Shown here piece after piece: positions 1-8,510 of a DNA stretch of 64,000 nucleotides (position 1 is the first letter of the stretch; each line of letters starts with the position of its first letter). Position numbers and translations under genes: made by a program. The notes beneath the pieces are model-generated. The model made no database searches. It saw nothing but the letters and a program-made list of their open reading frames with translations, and was not told the DNA's origin. This DNA is from Kitasatospora gansuensis (GTDB taxonomy: Bacteria > Actinomycetota > Actinomycetes > Streptomycetales > Streptomycetaceae), in contig NZ_JACHJR010000001.1 of the NCBI RefSeq assembly GCF_014203705.1, positions 6,448,001 to 6,512,000 of the forward strand, given 5' to 3'.

Positions 1-110
1 AACTGCTTGGCCACCAGCGAGAGATCGACCAGATCGACCAGCGCCCCCTGCAGCGCCTCACCGACGACCTTGCGGTCGGTGTCCGGCAGCGGGCTCTTGA
101 TTCCGTACAT
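1..110 (-). CDS. dps: Dps-family ferritin-like DNA-binding protein, N-terminal fragment
   Basis: Only the first 36 codons lie in the window; the gene runs off the left edge. The reading MYGIKSPLPDTDRK followed by VVGEALQGALVDLVDLSLVA is the typical start of streptomycete Dps proteins, which form dodecamers that oxidise and store iron and protect DNA under stress. The ATG at 108-110 is preceded by a perfect AGGAGG. The ferroxidase residues lie outside the window, so function rests on the N-terminal match alone. It is divergent from the GH95 gene, with about 430 bp between them. Confidence 0.8.
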   Translation of the reverse strand, partial: MYGIKSPLPDTDRKVVGEALQGALVDLVDLSLVAKQ

Positions 111-251
111 CGGGATGCCTCCTGGGCTGGGCTCGACTCCGCGGTCAGCATGCCACAGGAAACGGACAAGTCGGTCATTTCTCCGCCGCCGGGCGAGCCC
201 CGACAAGGGGATGCGGCCTTGGTGTGGGCGAGTTCGTTCGGAGTCTGTCGG

Positions 252-265
252 TCGAAGCGCTTCGA
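252..265. promoter_or_regulatory. Perfect 14-bp palindrome TCGAAGCGCTTCGA (LacI-type operator candidate)
   Basis: The 14-bp sequence reads identically on both strands. LacI-family operators are even palindromes with a central CG, which this has. It lies about 280 bp upstream of the glycosidase start. The cognate regulator is not in the window. Confidence 0.5.
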
Positions 266-474
266 AGTCTGCCGAGATGCCTGGAATGTCAAGGTGGCGA
301 CCTCCGGCCCGTCGGTCGGAGTCCTGCCGTTCTGGCTGCTCCGGACTGCTGCTGGGGGAGCGGTCTCCGAAGTCCCGGACCGGTCGGCCGATCTGTGTCG
401 TCGTCAAGTCTTGAAACGTTAAGTGCGTGCAAACCCTTGTGCGCCGCCGCTCGCTGTCCTAGCCTCGGCGCGAA

Positions 475-490
475 GTTGAAGCGCTTCGAC
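475..490. promoter_or_regulatory. Near-perfect palindrome around GAAGCGCTTC, proximal to GH95 start
   Basis: GTTGAAGCGCTTCGAC shares its 10-bp perfect core with the palindrome at 252-265 and has one mismatched pair further out. It ends about 50 bp before the ATG at 542, a position that would let a bound repressor block transcription. Two copies of one core in a single intergenic region make chance unlikely. Confidence 0.55.
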
Positions 491-541
491 AGTGCGTTCT
501 GACCCTCCGTCGGTCTGACCCCCAGGAAGGGTTCTCCCCTC

Positions 542-2875
542 ATGTCCCGTCATGGCATCCACGACACCGCCCCCGCCACCCGCTGGGAGGACGCCTACCT
601 CGGCGGCAACGGTCGGCACGGCGTCCTGGTGCACGGCCGGACCGACGCCGAGACGGTGGTGGTCACCCACCACGACCTGGTGCTGCCGGACGCCGCCTCG
701 GGGGTCGAGCCGCCCGCGCTGGCCGGTGAGCTGGCCGCCGTCCAGGACCTGTTGCTCGCGGGTGAGCAGGCGGCGGCGGTCCGCCGGTTCGGCGGTGACT
801 GGGAGGCCCGGTCCGTCCAGTCGTTCCACCCGGGCTTCGCCGTCCGCTGGACGCGCTCGCACCGCGGCGAGGTCACCGGGTACCGCCGGGAGCTGGACTT
901 CCGGACCGGCGTGGTGACCACCCGCTGGCGGGAGGCCGACGGCGAGTGGCTGGCGGAGTGCTTCGTCTCCCGGGCCGACGACGTGGTGGTGCAGCGCCTG
1001 GTCGCCCCCGAGGGCGGCACGGTCGAGGCCGAGATCGGCCTGGACGGCCGGCTGCCGGGCGCCCCGGCCGGCCTGCGCGCGGCGGTCCGCTCGGTGTACC
1101 GGCCGGCCGAGATCCCGTACTCCGCCGAACTGCCGCGCGACACCGCCCTGTTGCGGCTGCGGGCCCGCTACCCCGACAGCGCGTACGGCTACCGGGGCGC
1201 GGCCCGGATCGTGGCGACCGGCGGTACGGTGCGCTGCGACGGGCCCCGGGTGTACGTCTCCGGCGCCCGGGAGGTGCTGGTGCTGACCCGCGCCGCCCGG
1301 GGCGAGATCGGCGCCCCGGCCTCCGAGTTGAGCCGGCTCGACACCGGGATGTACGGGCTGTCCGCCGACCACCGTGAGCTGCTGGCCCGGCACGTGGCCC
1401 TGCACGGCACCGCCTACGACCGGGTCCGGCTCGACCTCGGCGCGCCGGAGGCGGACCGGCAGCGGCCGGTCGCCGAGCTGCTGGAGCGTCAGACCGCCGA
1501 CCCGTCCGTGCTCCAACCCGCGCTGCTGGAAGCCCTGTTCGCGGCCGGCCGGTACCACCTGCTGTCCGCCTCCGGCGCGCTGCCGCCGAGGCTCTGCGGC
1601 CTGTGGACCGGCGACTGGCACACCGCCTGGGGCGGCGCCTTCACCACCAACGCCAACCTCAACCTGCAGATCGCCTCCGCCGCCACCGGCGACCTGCCCG
1701 AGGTGACCCGGGCGCTGGCCGCGCTGATCCGGGGTCAGCTCGCGGACTGGCGTACCAACGCCCGGCTGCTCTACGGCACCCGGGGCGTGGTCGCCCCGGC
1801 CCACACCGACGGCACCAACGGGCTGCAGTACCACTTCGACCAGCGCTGGCCGCACCACCTCTGGACGGCCGGCGCGGACTGGCTGCTGCAACCGCTGGTC
1901 GAGTACGTCGAGACCTCCGGCGACCTCGACTTCCTGCGCGCCGAGCTGCTGCCGACGCTGGCCGAAGTCGCCGACTTCTACACCGACTTCCTCACCCGCA
2001 CCGCCGCCGACGGCACCTTCGTCCTGGTGCCCTCCTACTCCCCGGAGAACCGCCCGGCCGGCCCCGACGGCGTCCCACTCCCCGCCCCCGCCTCGGTCAA
2101 CGCCACGATGGACCTGGCCGCCGCCCGGCACGCCCTGCTCACCGCCGCCGACCTCACCGAACGGCACACCGACGCCTCCGGCGCGCACTGGCGGGCGGTC
2201 GCCGACCGCCTCCCCGACTACCGGGTGAACGCCGACGGCGCGCTCGCCGAATGGGCCTGGCCGTCCTCGGGCGACAGCTACGACCACCGGCACGTCAGCC
2301 ACCTCTACCCCGTCTGGCCGCTGGACGAGATCAGCCCCGACACCACCCCCGCGCTGGCCGAGGCGGCCCGTACGGCACTGCTGCTGCGCGGCGACGAGAA
2401 CTGGTCCGGCCACGGTCTCCTGCACCGCGCACTGGCCGCCGCCCGGCTGGACGACCCGGTGCTGGCGGGCCGTCAGCTGGCCGAACTGCTGCTCCGGGGC
2501 TTCCACTTCCGCTCCCTGATGACCAGCCACTACCCGGACCTGGAGGCGTACAACGCGGATGTCGCGCACGCCCTGCCCGCGGTGCTGACCGAGCTGCTGG
2601 TCCGTTCGCACCCCGCCACGGCCACCGCCCCCGCCCGGCTGGTGCTGCTCCCGGCGCTGCCCGAGGCCCTGCCGTTCGGCAGCCTGTCCGGGCTGCGGAC
2701 CCGGTTCGGCGCGGTGGTGCGGTCGCTGAGCTGGACCCCGTCGGCCGTCACCGTGGTGCTGTACAGCCCCGTCGACCAGGAGGTGACGGTGCGGTCGGGT
2801 CCGGTCGGCAAACACCCGTCGGTGCGGCACCTGTTGACGGCGGGGGAGGAACGGCGAATCCGCTTCGACCGCTGA
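542..2875 (+). CDS. Glycoside hydrolase family 95 protein (alpha-L-fucosidase-like)
   Basis: The 777-residue protein has the GH95 layout: an N-terminal beta-sandwich domain starting at the WEDAYLGGNGRHG motif, then an (alpha/alpha)6 catalytic barrel. Family hallmarks visible are TTNANLNLQ near residue 370 (the Asn pair that activates water in characterised GH95 enzymes), PSYSPEN near 500 (with the expected acid Glu), and HRHVSHLY near 582. GH95 enzymes remove terminal alpha-L-fucose, and some act on galactosides; substrate cannot be fixed from sequence. There is no signal peptide, so it probably acts on imported oligosaccharides in the cytoplasm. GGAAGG precedes the ATG, and the LacI-like palindromes upstream suggest sugar-controlled repression. 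Confidence 0.85.
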   Translation: MSRHGIHDTAPATRWEDAYLGGNGRHGVLVHGRTDAETVVVTHHDLVLPDAASGVEPPALAGELAAVQDLLLAGEQAAAVRRFGGDWEARSVQSFHPGFAVRWTRSHRGEVTGYRRELDFRTGVVTTRWREADGEWLAECFVSRADDVVVQRLVAPEGGTVEAEIGLDGRLPGAPAGLRAAVRSVYRPAEIPYSAELPRDTALLRLRARYPDSAYGYRGAARIVATGGTVRCDGPRVYVSGAREVLVLTRAARGEIGAPASELSRLDTGMYGLSADHRELLARHVALHGTAYDRVRLDLGAPEADRQRPVAELLERQTADPSVLQPALLEALFAAGRYHLLSASGALPPRLCGLWTGDWHTAWGGAFTTNANLNLQIASAATGDLPEVTRALAALIRGQLADWRTNARLLYGTRGVVAPAHTDGTNGLQYHFDQRWPHHLWTAGADWLLQPLVEYVETSGDLDFLRAELLPTLAEVADFYTDFLTRTAADGTFVLVPSYSPENRPAGPDGVPLPAPASVNATMDLAAARHALLTAADLTERHTDASGAHWRAVADRLPDYRVNADGALAEWAWPSSGDSYDHRHVSHLYPVWPLDEISPDTTPALAEAARTALLLRGDENWSGHGLLHRALAAARLDDPVLAGRQLAELLLRGFHFRSLMTSHYPDLEAYNADVAHALPAVLTELLVRSHPATATAPARLVLLPALPEALPFGSLSGLRTRFGAVVRSLSWTPSAVTVVLYSPVDQEVTVRSGPVGKHPSVRHLLTAGEERRIRFDR

Positions 2876-2898
2876 CCGCCCTGACCTACCATCGGCGG

Positions 2899-3657
2899 AT
2901 GTCCACCAGTGAGCTGCTGCGCGCCAACGCCTTCCGGACCGCCTTCGCCCGCCGCCAGGCCACCGAAGTGCGGGAGGTGACGGGGGGCTTCCTCGCGCTG
3001 AACGACGTGTTCCCGCTGTCGTACGAGCACAACCAGCTGCACATCGACGGGCCCGTCGGGCCGGCCACCCTGCTCACGCTGGCGGACACGGCGCTGGCGC
3101 ACGCCGCGCACCGCCAACTGACGGTCTACGACGCCGAGTCGGGCGCCGCGTGCGTACCGCTCTTCGAGGCGGCCGGGTACCAGCACATGACCGAGGTGGT
3201 GCTGGCCCACCGCGGCCCGACCCCGGCTCCGGCGGCGCCCGCTTCACCGGTGGAGCTCACCGAGCTGGCGGCGCCGTACCGGGCCCGGCTGTGGGACTGG
3301 ATGCCGGAGGTCTCCGAGGAGACCGTCGAGCAGCTGATCGCCCGTCGGGAGGCTCGGCTGCGCGGGGCACCGGAGGTGGTCTTCCTCGGCGCCCGCACCG
3401 CCGCCGGCTCGGTGGCAGCCTGGGCCGACCTCTACCGCGACCCCGCCACCGGCATCGCCCAGATCGAGGACCTGGTCACCGCCCTGGACCACACCGGCCG
3501 GGGCCACGGCGACACCGTCCTCACCACCGCCCTGCACCTGGCGGCCGACTACCCGCTGCGCTTCCTGGTCGCCGACGCCGAGGACTGGCCGATCCAGTGG
3601 TACACCCGCCGTGGCTTCACGCCGATCGGCGAGTGCCACTCCTTCACCCGCTCCTGA
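2899..3657 (+). CDS. GNAT-family N-acetyltransferase
   Basis: The 252-residue protein carries a degenerate N-terminal half and a C-terminal GNAT fold, with the acetyl-CoA loop around GRGHGDTVLTTALHLAA and the closing WYTRRGFTPIGE strand. The acceptor is unknown. It starts 23 bp after the GH95 stop on the same strand. The start codon is chosen because TACCAT at 2887-2892 sits six bases before the ATG, with TTCGAC 17 bp further upstream and no ribosome-binding site, which fits a leaderless transcript. It may therefore have its own promoter inside the end of the GH95 gene. Confidence 0.8.
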   Translation: MSTSELLRANAFRTAFARRQATEVREVTGGFLALNDVFPLSYEHNQLHIDGPVGPATLLTLADTALAHAAHRQLTVYDAESGAACVPLFEAAGYQHMTEVVLAHRGPTPAPAAPASPVELTELAAPYRARLWDWMPEVSEETVEQLIARREARLRGAPEVVFLGARTAAGSVAAWADLYRDPATGIAQIEDLVTALDHTGRGHGDTVLTTALHLAADYPLRFLVADAEDWPIQWYTRRGFTPIGECHSFTRS

Positions 3658-3744
3658 GCGTCTGCCGCTCGCGCGCCGTTACGCTGGGGCGCCGGTGATC
3701 ATCTGCCCCGGTCTGACGCCCCCAGCCCCCAGGAGCTCTGTTCG

Positions 3745-4365
3745 ATGAGTACGTTCACCGCGCCCGAGACGCCGGTCTACCGGGCCGCCACGCCACGGGA
3801 GCGGGCCGCGAAGGCGATCACCGACGTGCTGGCCCCGGCCAACCTGGTGATCGGCCTGCTGCTGCTGGTCGGCTGGCAGGGCAGCCACAGTTGGCGCGGG
3901 CTCGGCTGGGGCCTGCTGGCCGCGCTGTTCTGCGGCGTCATCCCGCTCGGCATCATCCTGCTGGGCGTGAAGCGCGGGGCGCTGACGGACAAGCACATCC
4001 GGGTCCGCAGGCAGCGGATGATCCCGATGGGCGCGAGCCTGGTCTCCGTGGTGGCGGGTGTGACCGCGCTGTACCTGATGGGCGCCCCGGCCGAGGTGTC
4101 CGCCCTGGCCGTCGCGATGCTGGTCGGGCTGGCCACCTCGCTGCTGGTGACGGTCTGGTGGCAGATCTCCATCCACAACTCGGTGGCGGGCGGAGCGGCC
4201 CTGATCCTGCTGCTGGTCTTCGGCCCGCTGCTCGCCCTCGCCGCCGCAGCGGTCGCCGCCATCGGCTGGTCCCGCCTGGTCCTCAAGGCACACACCCTGC
4301 CGCAGGTCCTGGCCGGCACGGCCCTGGGCAGCGTCGCGGCCCTCACCTTCGCCCTGCTGCGCTGA
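3745..4365 (+). CDS. PAP2-superfamily-like integral membrane protein
   Basis: The 206-residue protein has five or six hydrophobic segments and a C-terminal SR-N5-H motif (SRLVLKAH) followed by LAGTALG, resembling motif 3 of PAP2 lipid phosphatases. The usual PSGH motif is replaced by IHNS and the final Asp of motif 3 is absent, so catalytic activity is doubtful. AGGAG lies just upstream of the ATG. It appears monocistronic. An alternative is a non-enzymatic membrane protein of the same fold. Confidence 0.6.
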   Translation: MSTFTAPETPVYRAATPRERAAKAITDVLAPANLVIGLLLLVGWQGSHSWRGLGWGLLAALFCGVIPLGIILLGVKRGALTDKHIRVRRQRMIPMGASLVSVVAGVTALYLMGAPAEVSALAVAMLVGLATSLLVTVWWQISIHNSVAGGAALILLLVFGPLLALAAAAVAAIGWSRLVLKAHTLPQVLAGTALGSVAALTFALLR

Positions 4366-4436
4366 CCGGTGGCAGCATTGGGCTTGGTCCGAGCCGACCA
4401 GGGCATCGTCCGACCACAGAAGGGGCCCGGCCGTAG

Positions 4437-4873
4437 ATGCGTGTCGAGGAGTTCGAGCGGTTCGCCGCCGTAGCTTCGGAACGGCTGGAGTTCATCGCGG
4501 GTGAGGCGCGGACGAAGCCGCCTGGCGACGGCGACCACGGCGCGATCATCATGTGGTTGCTCCGGCAGTGCATGCAGCATCGACCGGAGCACGACCTGCA
4601 CATCGAGCAGGGCATCCGGGTGGAGCAGTACCGCACCGGCTGTGCCCGGTCTGACGGCGTGCTCGCACCGGTGGCGCACTTCGCGGGCCAAGGTGAGTGG
4701 GCCGACCCGGCGGGCTGATCGACCACGAGCGCTGCGAGGTCACGGTCCACAGTGAGCCGGCCGGAGAGCGCTACCGGACCACGGTGATCCGGGCGTACGG
4801 CAACGAGATTGAGCTGCCGTCACCGGTCGGGTTCACCTTGCCGACGGAAATCCTCAAGAGCTACGTGCGCTGA
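4437..4873 (+). pseudogene. Uma2-family nuclease gene with internal deletion and frameshift
   Basis: The first 93 codons (4437-4718) match the N-terminal half of streptomycete Uma2 (DUF820) proteins up to the block FAGQGEWADPAG, then stop. Another frame (4715-4870) resumes with LIDHERCEVTVHSEPAG and ends in LPTEILKSYVR, the family's usual C-terminus. The roughly 40 residues normally between these blocks, including the EVTS core of the PD-(D/E)XK-like active site, are missing, and the junction shifts frame. This is therefore an inactivated gene, not a small protein. Its former role is unknown; Uma2 proteins are abundant paralogues of uncertain function in actinobacteria. Confidence 0.8.
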
Positions 4874-4874
4874 C

Positions 4875-5360
4875 TCAGCTCTCGCCGAGGGTCGCCAGCT
4901 GAGCGGTCAGGGTGTCGGTGTGCTGGAAGGTCAGGCCGGCCAGGGCGATGTGGCGCCAGGTGACGGTGCCGCCGCCGTCCAGGATGAAGACCGAGCGGCG
5001 CAGGCCGAGGCCGGGCACCGTGATGCCGTAGGCGCGGGCGACGGCGCGGTCGGGGTCGGCGAGGAGGGGGAAGGCCAGGCGGTGCTTGCGGGCGAAGCGT
5101 TCGTGGCTGTCCAGGTCCTGCGGGCTGATGCCCCAGACGGTGGCGCCGAGGTCCTTGAAGCGGTCCAGGTCGGAGGTGTACTCGCAGAGCTGCTTCGTGC
5201 AGACCGGGGTGTCGTCCCCCGGGTAGAAGACCAGCACCAGCGGGCGGCCCTTGGCCTCCTCGAGGTGGTACTCGCGGCGCTCGGCGAGGTCCTCCGTCAG
5301 GAGCAGGCCGGGCAGGGTGAAGGACGGCGCGGAGGCTCCGACCTCGGGCGGCTTGGCCAT
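4875..5360 (-). CDS. Peroxiredoxin, BCP/PrxQ type
   Basis: This 161-residue AhpC/TSA-fold protein has the peroxidatic motif FYPGDDTPVCTKQLC, with Cys54 and Cys59 in the C-X4-C spacing of atypical two-cysteine PrxQ enzymes that reduce hydroperoxides with thioredoxin. The start MAKPPEVG is chosen over an upstream ATG because GGAAGG lies directly before it and the family begins near here. It converges on the Uma2 pseudogene with one base between the stop codons, so the deletion remnant forms its 3' flank. Confidence 0.9.
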   Translation of the reverse strand: MAKPPEVGASAPSFTLPGLLLTEDLAERREYHLEEAKGRPLVLVFYPGDDTPVCTKQLCEYTSDLDRFKDLGATVWGISPQDLDSHERFARKHRLAFPLLADPDRAVARAYGITVPGLGLRRSVFILDGGGTVTWRHIALAGLTFQHTDTLTAQLATLGES

Positions 5361-5441
5361 GGAACTTCCTTCCGGGACGGGGCCGGTGACTCGGTTACCG
5401 GGCGGTACCCATGGCACTGTACTTGCTCCCGACGGCAGCCG

Positions 5442-5774
5442 TCAGCGGCGCGGGCCGTACATGATGACCGCCACGCCGGCCAGGCAGATCGCCGCGCCGA
5501 GCAGGTCGGAGCGGGTCGGCCGGAAGCCGTCCACGGCCATCCCCCAGAGCAGGGAGCCCGCCACGAAGACCCCGCCGTAGGCGGCCAGCACGCGGCCGAA
5601 GTTGGAGTCGGACTGCAGGGCGGCGACGAAGCCGTACCCGCCGAGCACCACGATCCCGAGACCGGCCAGCCACCAGGGGCGGGCCTCCCGGACGCTCTGC
5701 CAGATCAGCCAGCAGCCGCCGATCTCGGCGACGGCGGCGACGGCGAACAGGGCGACGGAGCGCAGCACGGTCAT
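5442..5774 (-). CDS. YnfA/UPF0060 family small membrane protein
   Basis: The 110 residues contain four hydrophobic helices and the family blocks EIGGCWLIWQ, GGYGFVAALQ, FGRVLAAYGG and GMAVDGFRPTRSDLLGA. The length is exactly that of UPF0060 proteins, four-helix small-multidrug-resistance-like proteins whose substrate is not established. It lies 81 bp upstream of the peroxiredoxin gene on the same strand but probably has its own terminator. Confidence 0.92.
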   Translation of the reverse strand: MTVLRSVALFAVAAVAEIGGCWLIWQSVREARPWWLAGLGIVVLGGYGFVAALQSDSNFGRVLAAYGGVFVAGSLLWGMAVDGFRPTRSDLLGAAICLAGVAVIMYGPRR

Positions 5775-5870
5775 GCGGGCGAGCCTAGTGATCGCCGGAC
5801 GGTGCGGACACGCTGGTTACGATGGGCCGGGCCGCGCCGGGTGGGTGCGGGAGATCGGAACGGGGACCTG

Positions 5871-6551
5871 ATGCCGCATCCGCTGGACAACCCGGTCACG
5901 GCGTCGCTGGCCGGACCGCACGCGCGGTTCGCCGAGTGGCGGGGGCGGGCGGCCCGGTACCCGGGGGACATGACGCACTTTCACGGACTGCCGGACGCGC
6001 CGCAAGCGGCGGACTGGGCGGACCTGGCCGCGCTGGCCGGGCCCGGGGCGGTGGTGCTGCTCGCGGTCGACGCGGCGGTCGTGCCGCCGACGGACTGGGC
6101 GGTGCCGTTCCGGATCGAGGGCGTGCAGCTGGTCGGCGAGGACGTGCTCGGCAAGCCGGACCCCGAGGCGGTCCGGCTCGGCCCGGCCGATGTGCCGGAG
6201 ATGCTCGAGCTGGTCGAACGGACCCGGCCCGGACCGTTCCTGGCCCGGACCATCGAGATGGGCAGCTACCTGGGCATCCGCCGGGACGGCGCGCTGATCG
6301 CGATGGCGGGCGAGCGGATGCACCCGTCCGGCCACACCGAGATCAGCGCGGTCTGCACCGACCCGGACCGCCGCGGCGAGGGGCTGGCCTCCCGGCTGAT
6401 CCTGGCGGTGGCGGCGGGGATCCGGGAGCGCGGCGAGGTCCCGTTCCTGCACGCGGCGGGGGACAACACCAACGCGATCCGGCTGTACGGGACGCTGGGC
6501 TTCCGGCTGCGCCGCGCGGTCACCTTCCTCGGCGCCCGGGTGCCGGGCTGA
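5871..6551 (+). CDS. GNAT acetyltransferase, FR47-like
   Basis: The 226-residue protein has a non-conserved N-terminal half and a C-terminal FR47-type GNAT domain. The motif-A loop is AVCTDPDRRGEGLASRLI, followed by LHAAGDNTNAIRLYGTLGFRL, a pattern shared by GNATs that acetylate small amines or peptides. Start choice is uncertain: ATG 5871 is taken, and an in-frame GTG at 5841 is possible. It converges with the next GNAT gene, leaving 7 bp between stop codons. Confidence 0.8.
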   Translation: MPHPLDNPVTASLAGPHARFAEWRGRAARYPGDMTHFHGLPDAPQAADWADLAALAGPGAVVLLAVDAAVVPPTDWAVPFRIEGVQLVGEDVLGKPDPEAVRLGPADVPEMLELVERTRPGPFLARTIEMGSYLGIRRDGALIAMAGERMHPSGHTEISAVCTDPDRRGEGLASRLILAVAAGIRERGEVPFLHAAGDNTNAIRLYGTLGFRLRRAVTFLGARVPG

Positions 6552-6558
6552 CGGTCGG

Positions 6559-7146
6559 TCAGAGGTCGCCCTGGAGCAGCGCGTGCAGGTGCATGTCGTG
6601 CCACCCGTCGGCGTGAAGCAGCGAGCTGCGGAGGGTCCCTTCGAGGGTGTACCCGGCCTTCTCCGCCACCCGGCAGGAGGCGGCGTTGGCCACCGAGTGG
6701 CGCAGCCGGAGCCGGTGCAGGCCGAGTTCGTCGAGGGCCCACCGGCTGAGCCGCTCGGTCGCGGCCACCACGACGCCGCCACCGCGGGCGGCGGGCAGCA
6801 CCCAGTAGAGGATCTCGGCGCTGCCGCCCTGGAGGTCGATCTCGTTCCAGCCGATCAGGCCGATGGCCACCTCACCGGGGCGGGCGATCGCCCAGATCGC
6901 GCCCTGCTCGGCGCGCCAGCGCTCGTGCATCCGCCCGATCCGCACGCGGGCCTCCTCGACCGTGCCCACCGAGAACAGGTTCCACTGCCGGATGTCCGGA
7001 TCCTGACTCGCGGTCACCAGGCTCTCGGCGTCGGCGGGTTGCCAGGGCCGCAGCTCCAGGCCGCCGGGAAGGTCGAGCACGGGCTGTTCGCTGTCGGCCA
7101 TCCGGCCGGCGGGAACGACGGGGGGCAAGGGCCAGACGGTGGTCAT
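6559..7146 (-). CDS. RimJ/RimL-type GNAT acetyltransferase
   Basis: The 195 residues match the RimJ/RimL branch of GNATs: LRPWQPADAESLV near the start, ILYWVLPAARGGG in the acetyl-CoA loop region, and RHSVANAASCRVAEKAGYTLEG at the end. The family acetylates N-termini of ribosomal proteins or small amines. A second in-frame ATG 15 codons in (MADSEQ) could be the real start. It is unrelated in sequence to the facing GNAT, so the pair is not a duplication. Confidence 0.82.
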   Translation of the reverse strand: MTTVWPLPPVVPAGRMADSEQPVLDLPGGLELRPWQPADAESLVTASQDPDIRQWNLFSVGTVEEARVRIGRMHERWRAEQGAIWAIARPGEVAIGLIGWNEIDLQGGSAEILYWVLPAARGGGVVVAATERLSRWALDELGLHRLRLRHSVANAASCRVAEKAGYTLEGTLRSSLLHADGWHDMHLHALLQGDL

Positions 7147-7201
7147 CGCGGCATCGTGTCAGAACGCCGGCCGCGACGCCACCGATCATCGCCGGAGGGG
7201 C

Positions 7202-8413
7202 CTACTGCCGGTAGGTGGTGAGGAAGCGGCCGATCCGGCTGATCGCGGTCTCCAGGTCGTCGGCCCGGGGCAGGGTGACGAAGCGGAAGTGGTCCGGGCG
7301 GGGCCAGTTGAAGCCGGTGCCCTGGACGATGTGGATCTTCTCGCGGAGCAGCAGGTCGAGTACGAAGCGCTCGTCGTCGACGATCCGGTGCACGGCCGGG
7401 TCGAGCTTGGCGAAGGCGTACAGCGCGCCCTTGGGCTTGACGCAGCTGACGCCGGGGATCTCGTTCAGCGCCCGCCAGGTGACGTCGCGCTGTTCGGTGA
7501 GGCGGCCGTTCGGCAGCGTGAGGTCCTGGATGGACTGGTGGCCGCCGAGCGCGGCCTGTACGGCGTACTGGGCCGGGACGTTGGGGCACAGCCGCATGCC
7601 CGCGAGCATGGTGAGCCCCTCCAGGTAGTCCTTGGCGTGCTGCTTGGGGCCGGAGACCACCAGCCAGCCGCTGCGGAAGCCGGCCACCCGGTACGCCTTG
7701 GAGAGGCCGTTGAAGGTGAGCGTGATGACGTCGTCGGCGAGCGCGGCGAGGCAGTGGTGCTCGACGTCGTCGTACAGGATCTTGTCGTAGATCTCGTCGG
7801 CGAGCACCATCAGGTTGTGCCGGCGGGCGAGTTCGAGGATGCCGAGCAGCAGTTCCTTCGGGTAGACCGCGCCGGTCGGGTTGTTCGGGTTGATGACCAC
7901 GATGGCCTTGGTGCGGTGGCTGATCTTGGAGGCGATGTCGTCGAGGTCGGGGTACCACTCCGCCTCCTCGTCGCACAGGTAGTGCACCGCCTTGCCGCCG
8001 GCCAGCCGGACCACCGCCGTCCAGAGCGGGAAGTCCGGTGCGGGGACCAGGACTTCGTCGCCGTCGTCGACCAGGGCCTGGACCGCCATCTGGATCAGCT
8101 CGGAGGCGCCGTTGCCGAGGTAGACGTCATTGACCGTCACCCCGTCGACACCGCGCTGCTGGTAGTACTGCACCACCGCGCGGCGAGCCGGCAGGATGCC
8201 GCGCGAGTCGCTGTAGCCGTGCGCGTTGGGGAGGTTGCGGATGATGTCCTGGAGGATCTCCTCCGGCGCCTCGAAGCCGAACGGGGCCGGGTTGCCGGTG
8301 TTCAGCCGCAGCACGCTGTGTCCGGCCTCCTCGAGCGCGTTGGCCTGTTCGACCACCGGGCCGCGGATCTCGTAACACACGCCCGCCAGCTTGCTGGACT
8401 GCCGAAACTCCAC
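7202..8413 (-). CDS. PLP-dependent aminotransferase, AlaA-like (pyruvate/alanine)
   Basis: The 403-residue fold-type I aminotransferase begins with the block EFRQSSKLAGVCYEIRGPV typical of AlaA alanine transaminases and has NPNNPTGAVYP, LADEIYDKI and the PLP-lysine motif FNGLSKAYRVAGFRSGW, ending near FRFVTLP. The predicted reaction is glutamate + pyruvate to 2-oxoglutarate + alanine. The GTG at 8413 is chosen because it matches the family start and GGGAGG lies directly upstream; a further upstream ATG at 8512 would collide with the divergent HxlR gene. The shared 97-bp region carries two overlapping inverted repeats, so the HxlR regulator may control it. Confidence 0.92.
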   Translation of the reverse strand: MEFRQSSKLAGVCYEIRGPVVEQANALEEAGHSVLRLNTGNPAPFGFEAPEEILQDIIRNLPNAHGYSDSRGILPARRAVVQYYQQRGVDGVTVNDVYLGNGASELIQMAVQALVDDGDEVLVPAPDFPLWTAVVRLAGGKAVHYLCDEEAEWYPDLDDIASKISHRTKAIVVINPNNPTGAVYPKELLLGILELARRHNLMVLADEIYDKILYDDVEHHCLAALADDVITLTFNGLSKAYRVAGFRSGWLVVSGPKQHAKDYLEGLTMLAGMRLCPNVPAQYAVQAALGGHQSIQDLTLPNGRLTEQRDVTWRALNEIPGVSCVKPKGALYAFAKLDPAVHRIVDDERFVLDLLLREKIHIVQGTGFNWPRPDHFRFVTLPRADDLETAISRIGRFLTTYRQ

Positions 8414-8463
8414 TGCGGCCTCCCGACCGTCGCACCGCGCCATCATTCGGTTGCTTTGTTCTA

Positions 8464-8488
8464 CCAAGTATCCACTTGGAAAGTCCAA
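8464..8488. promoter_or_regulatory. Two overlapping inverted repeats between alaA-like and hxlR genes
   Basis: CCAAGT-ATCC-ACTTGG (8464-8479) is a perfect 6-bp dyad, and TTGGA-AAG-TCCAA (8476-8488) overlaps its right arm. Both lie between the divergent aminotransferase and HxlR genes, 22 bp before the HxlR ATG. This is the place expected for an autoregulatory HxlR operator. Confidence 0.55.
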
Positions 8489-8510
8489 CCTTTTGGCTAT
8501 GCTTCTCCAC

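Larger units (their letters stand above)
111..541. promoter_or_regulatory. 431-bp divergent intergenic region with LacI-like palindromes
   Basis: No gene is supported here. The stretch separates dps (leftward) from the GH95 gene (rightward). It holds two palindromes built on GAAGCGCTTC (listed separately) and a weaker AACGTT core in TTGAAACGTTAAG at 411-423. The central CG and GAA/TTC arms are typical of operators of LacI-family sugar regulators. Confidence 0.55.

Noticed and set aside
419..2830. 800-codon open frame antisense to the GH95 gene
   Set aside because: Its composition (Arg, Gly, Gln, Val repeats) is the shadow of GC-biased codons; GH95 motifs are on the other strand.
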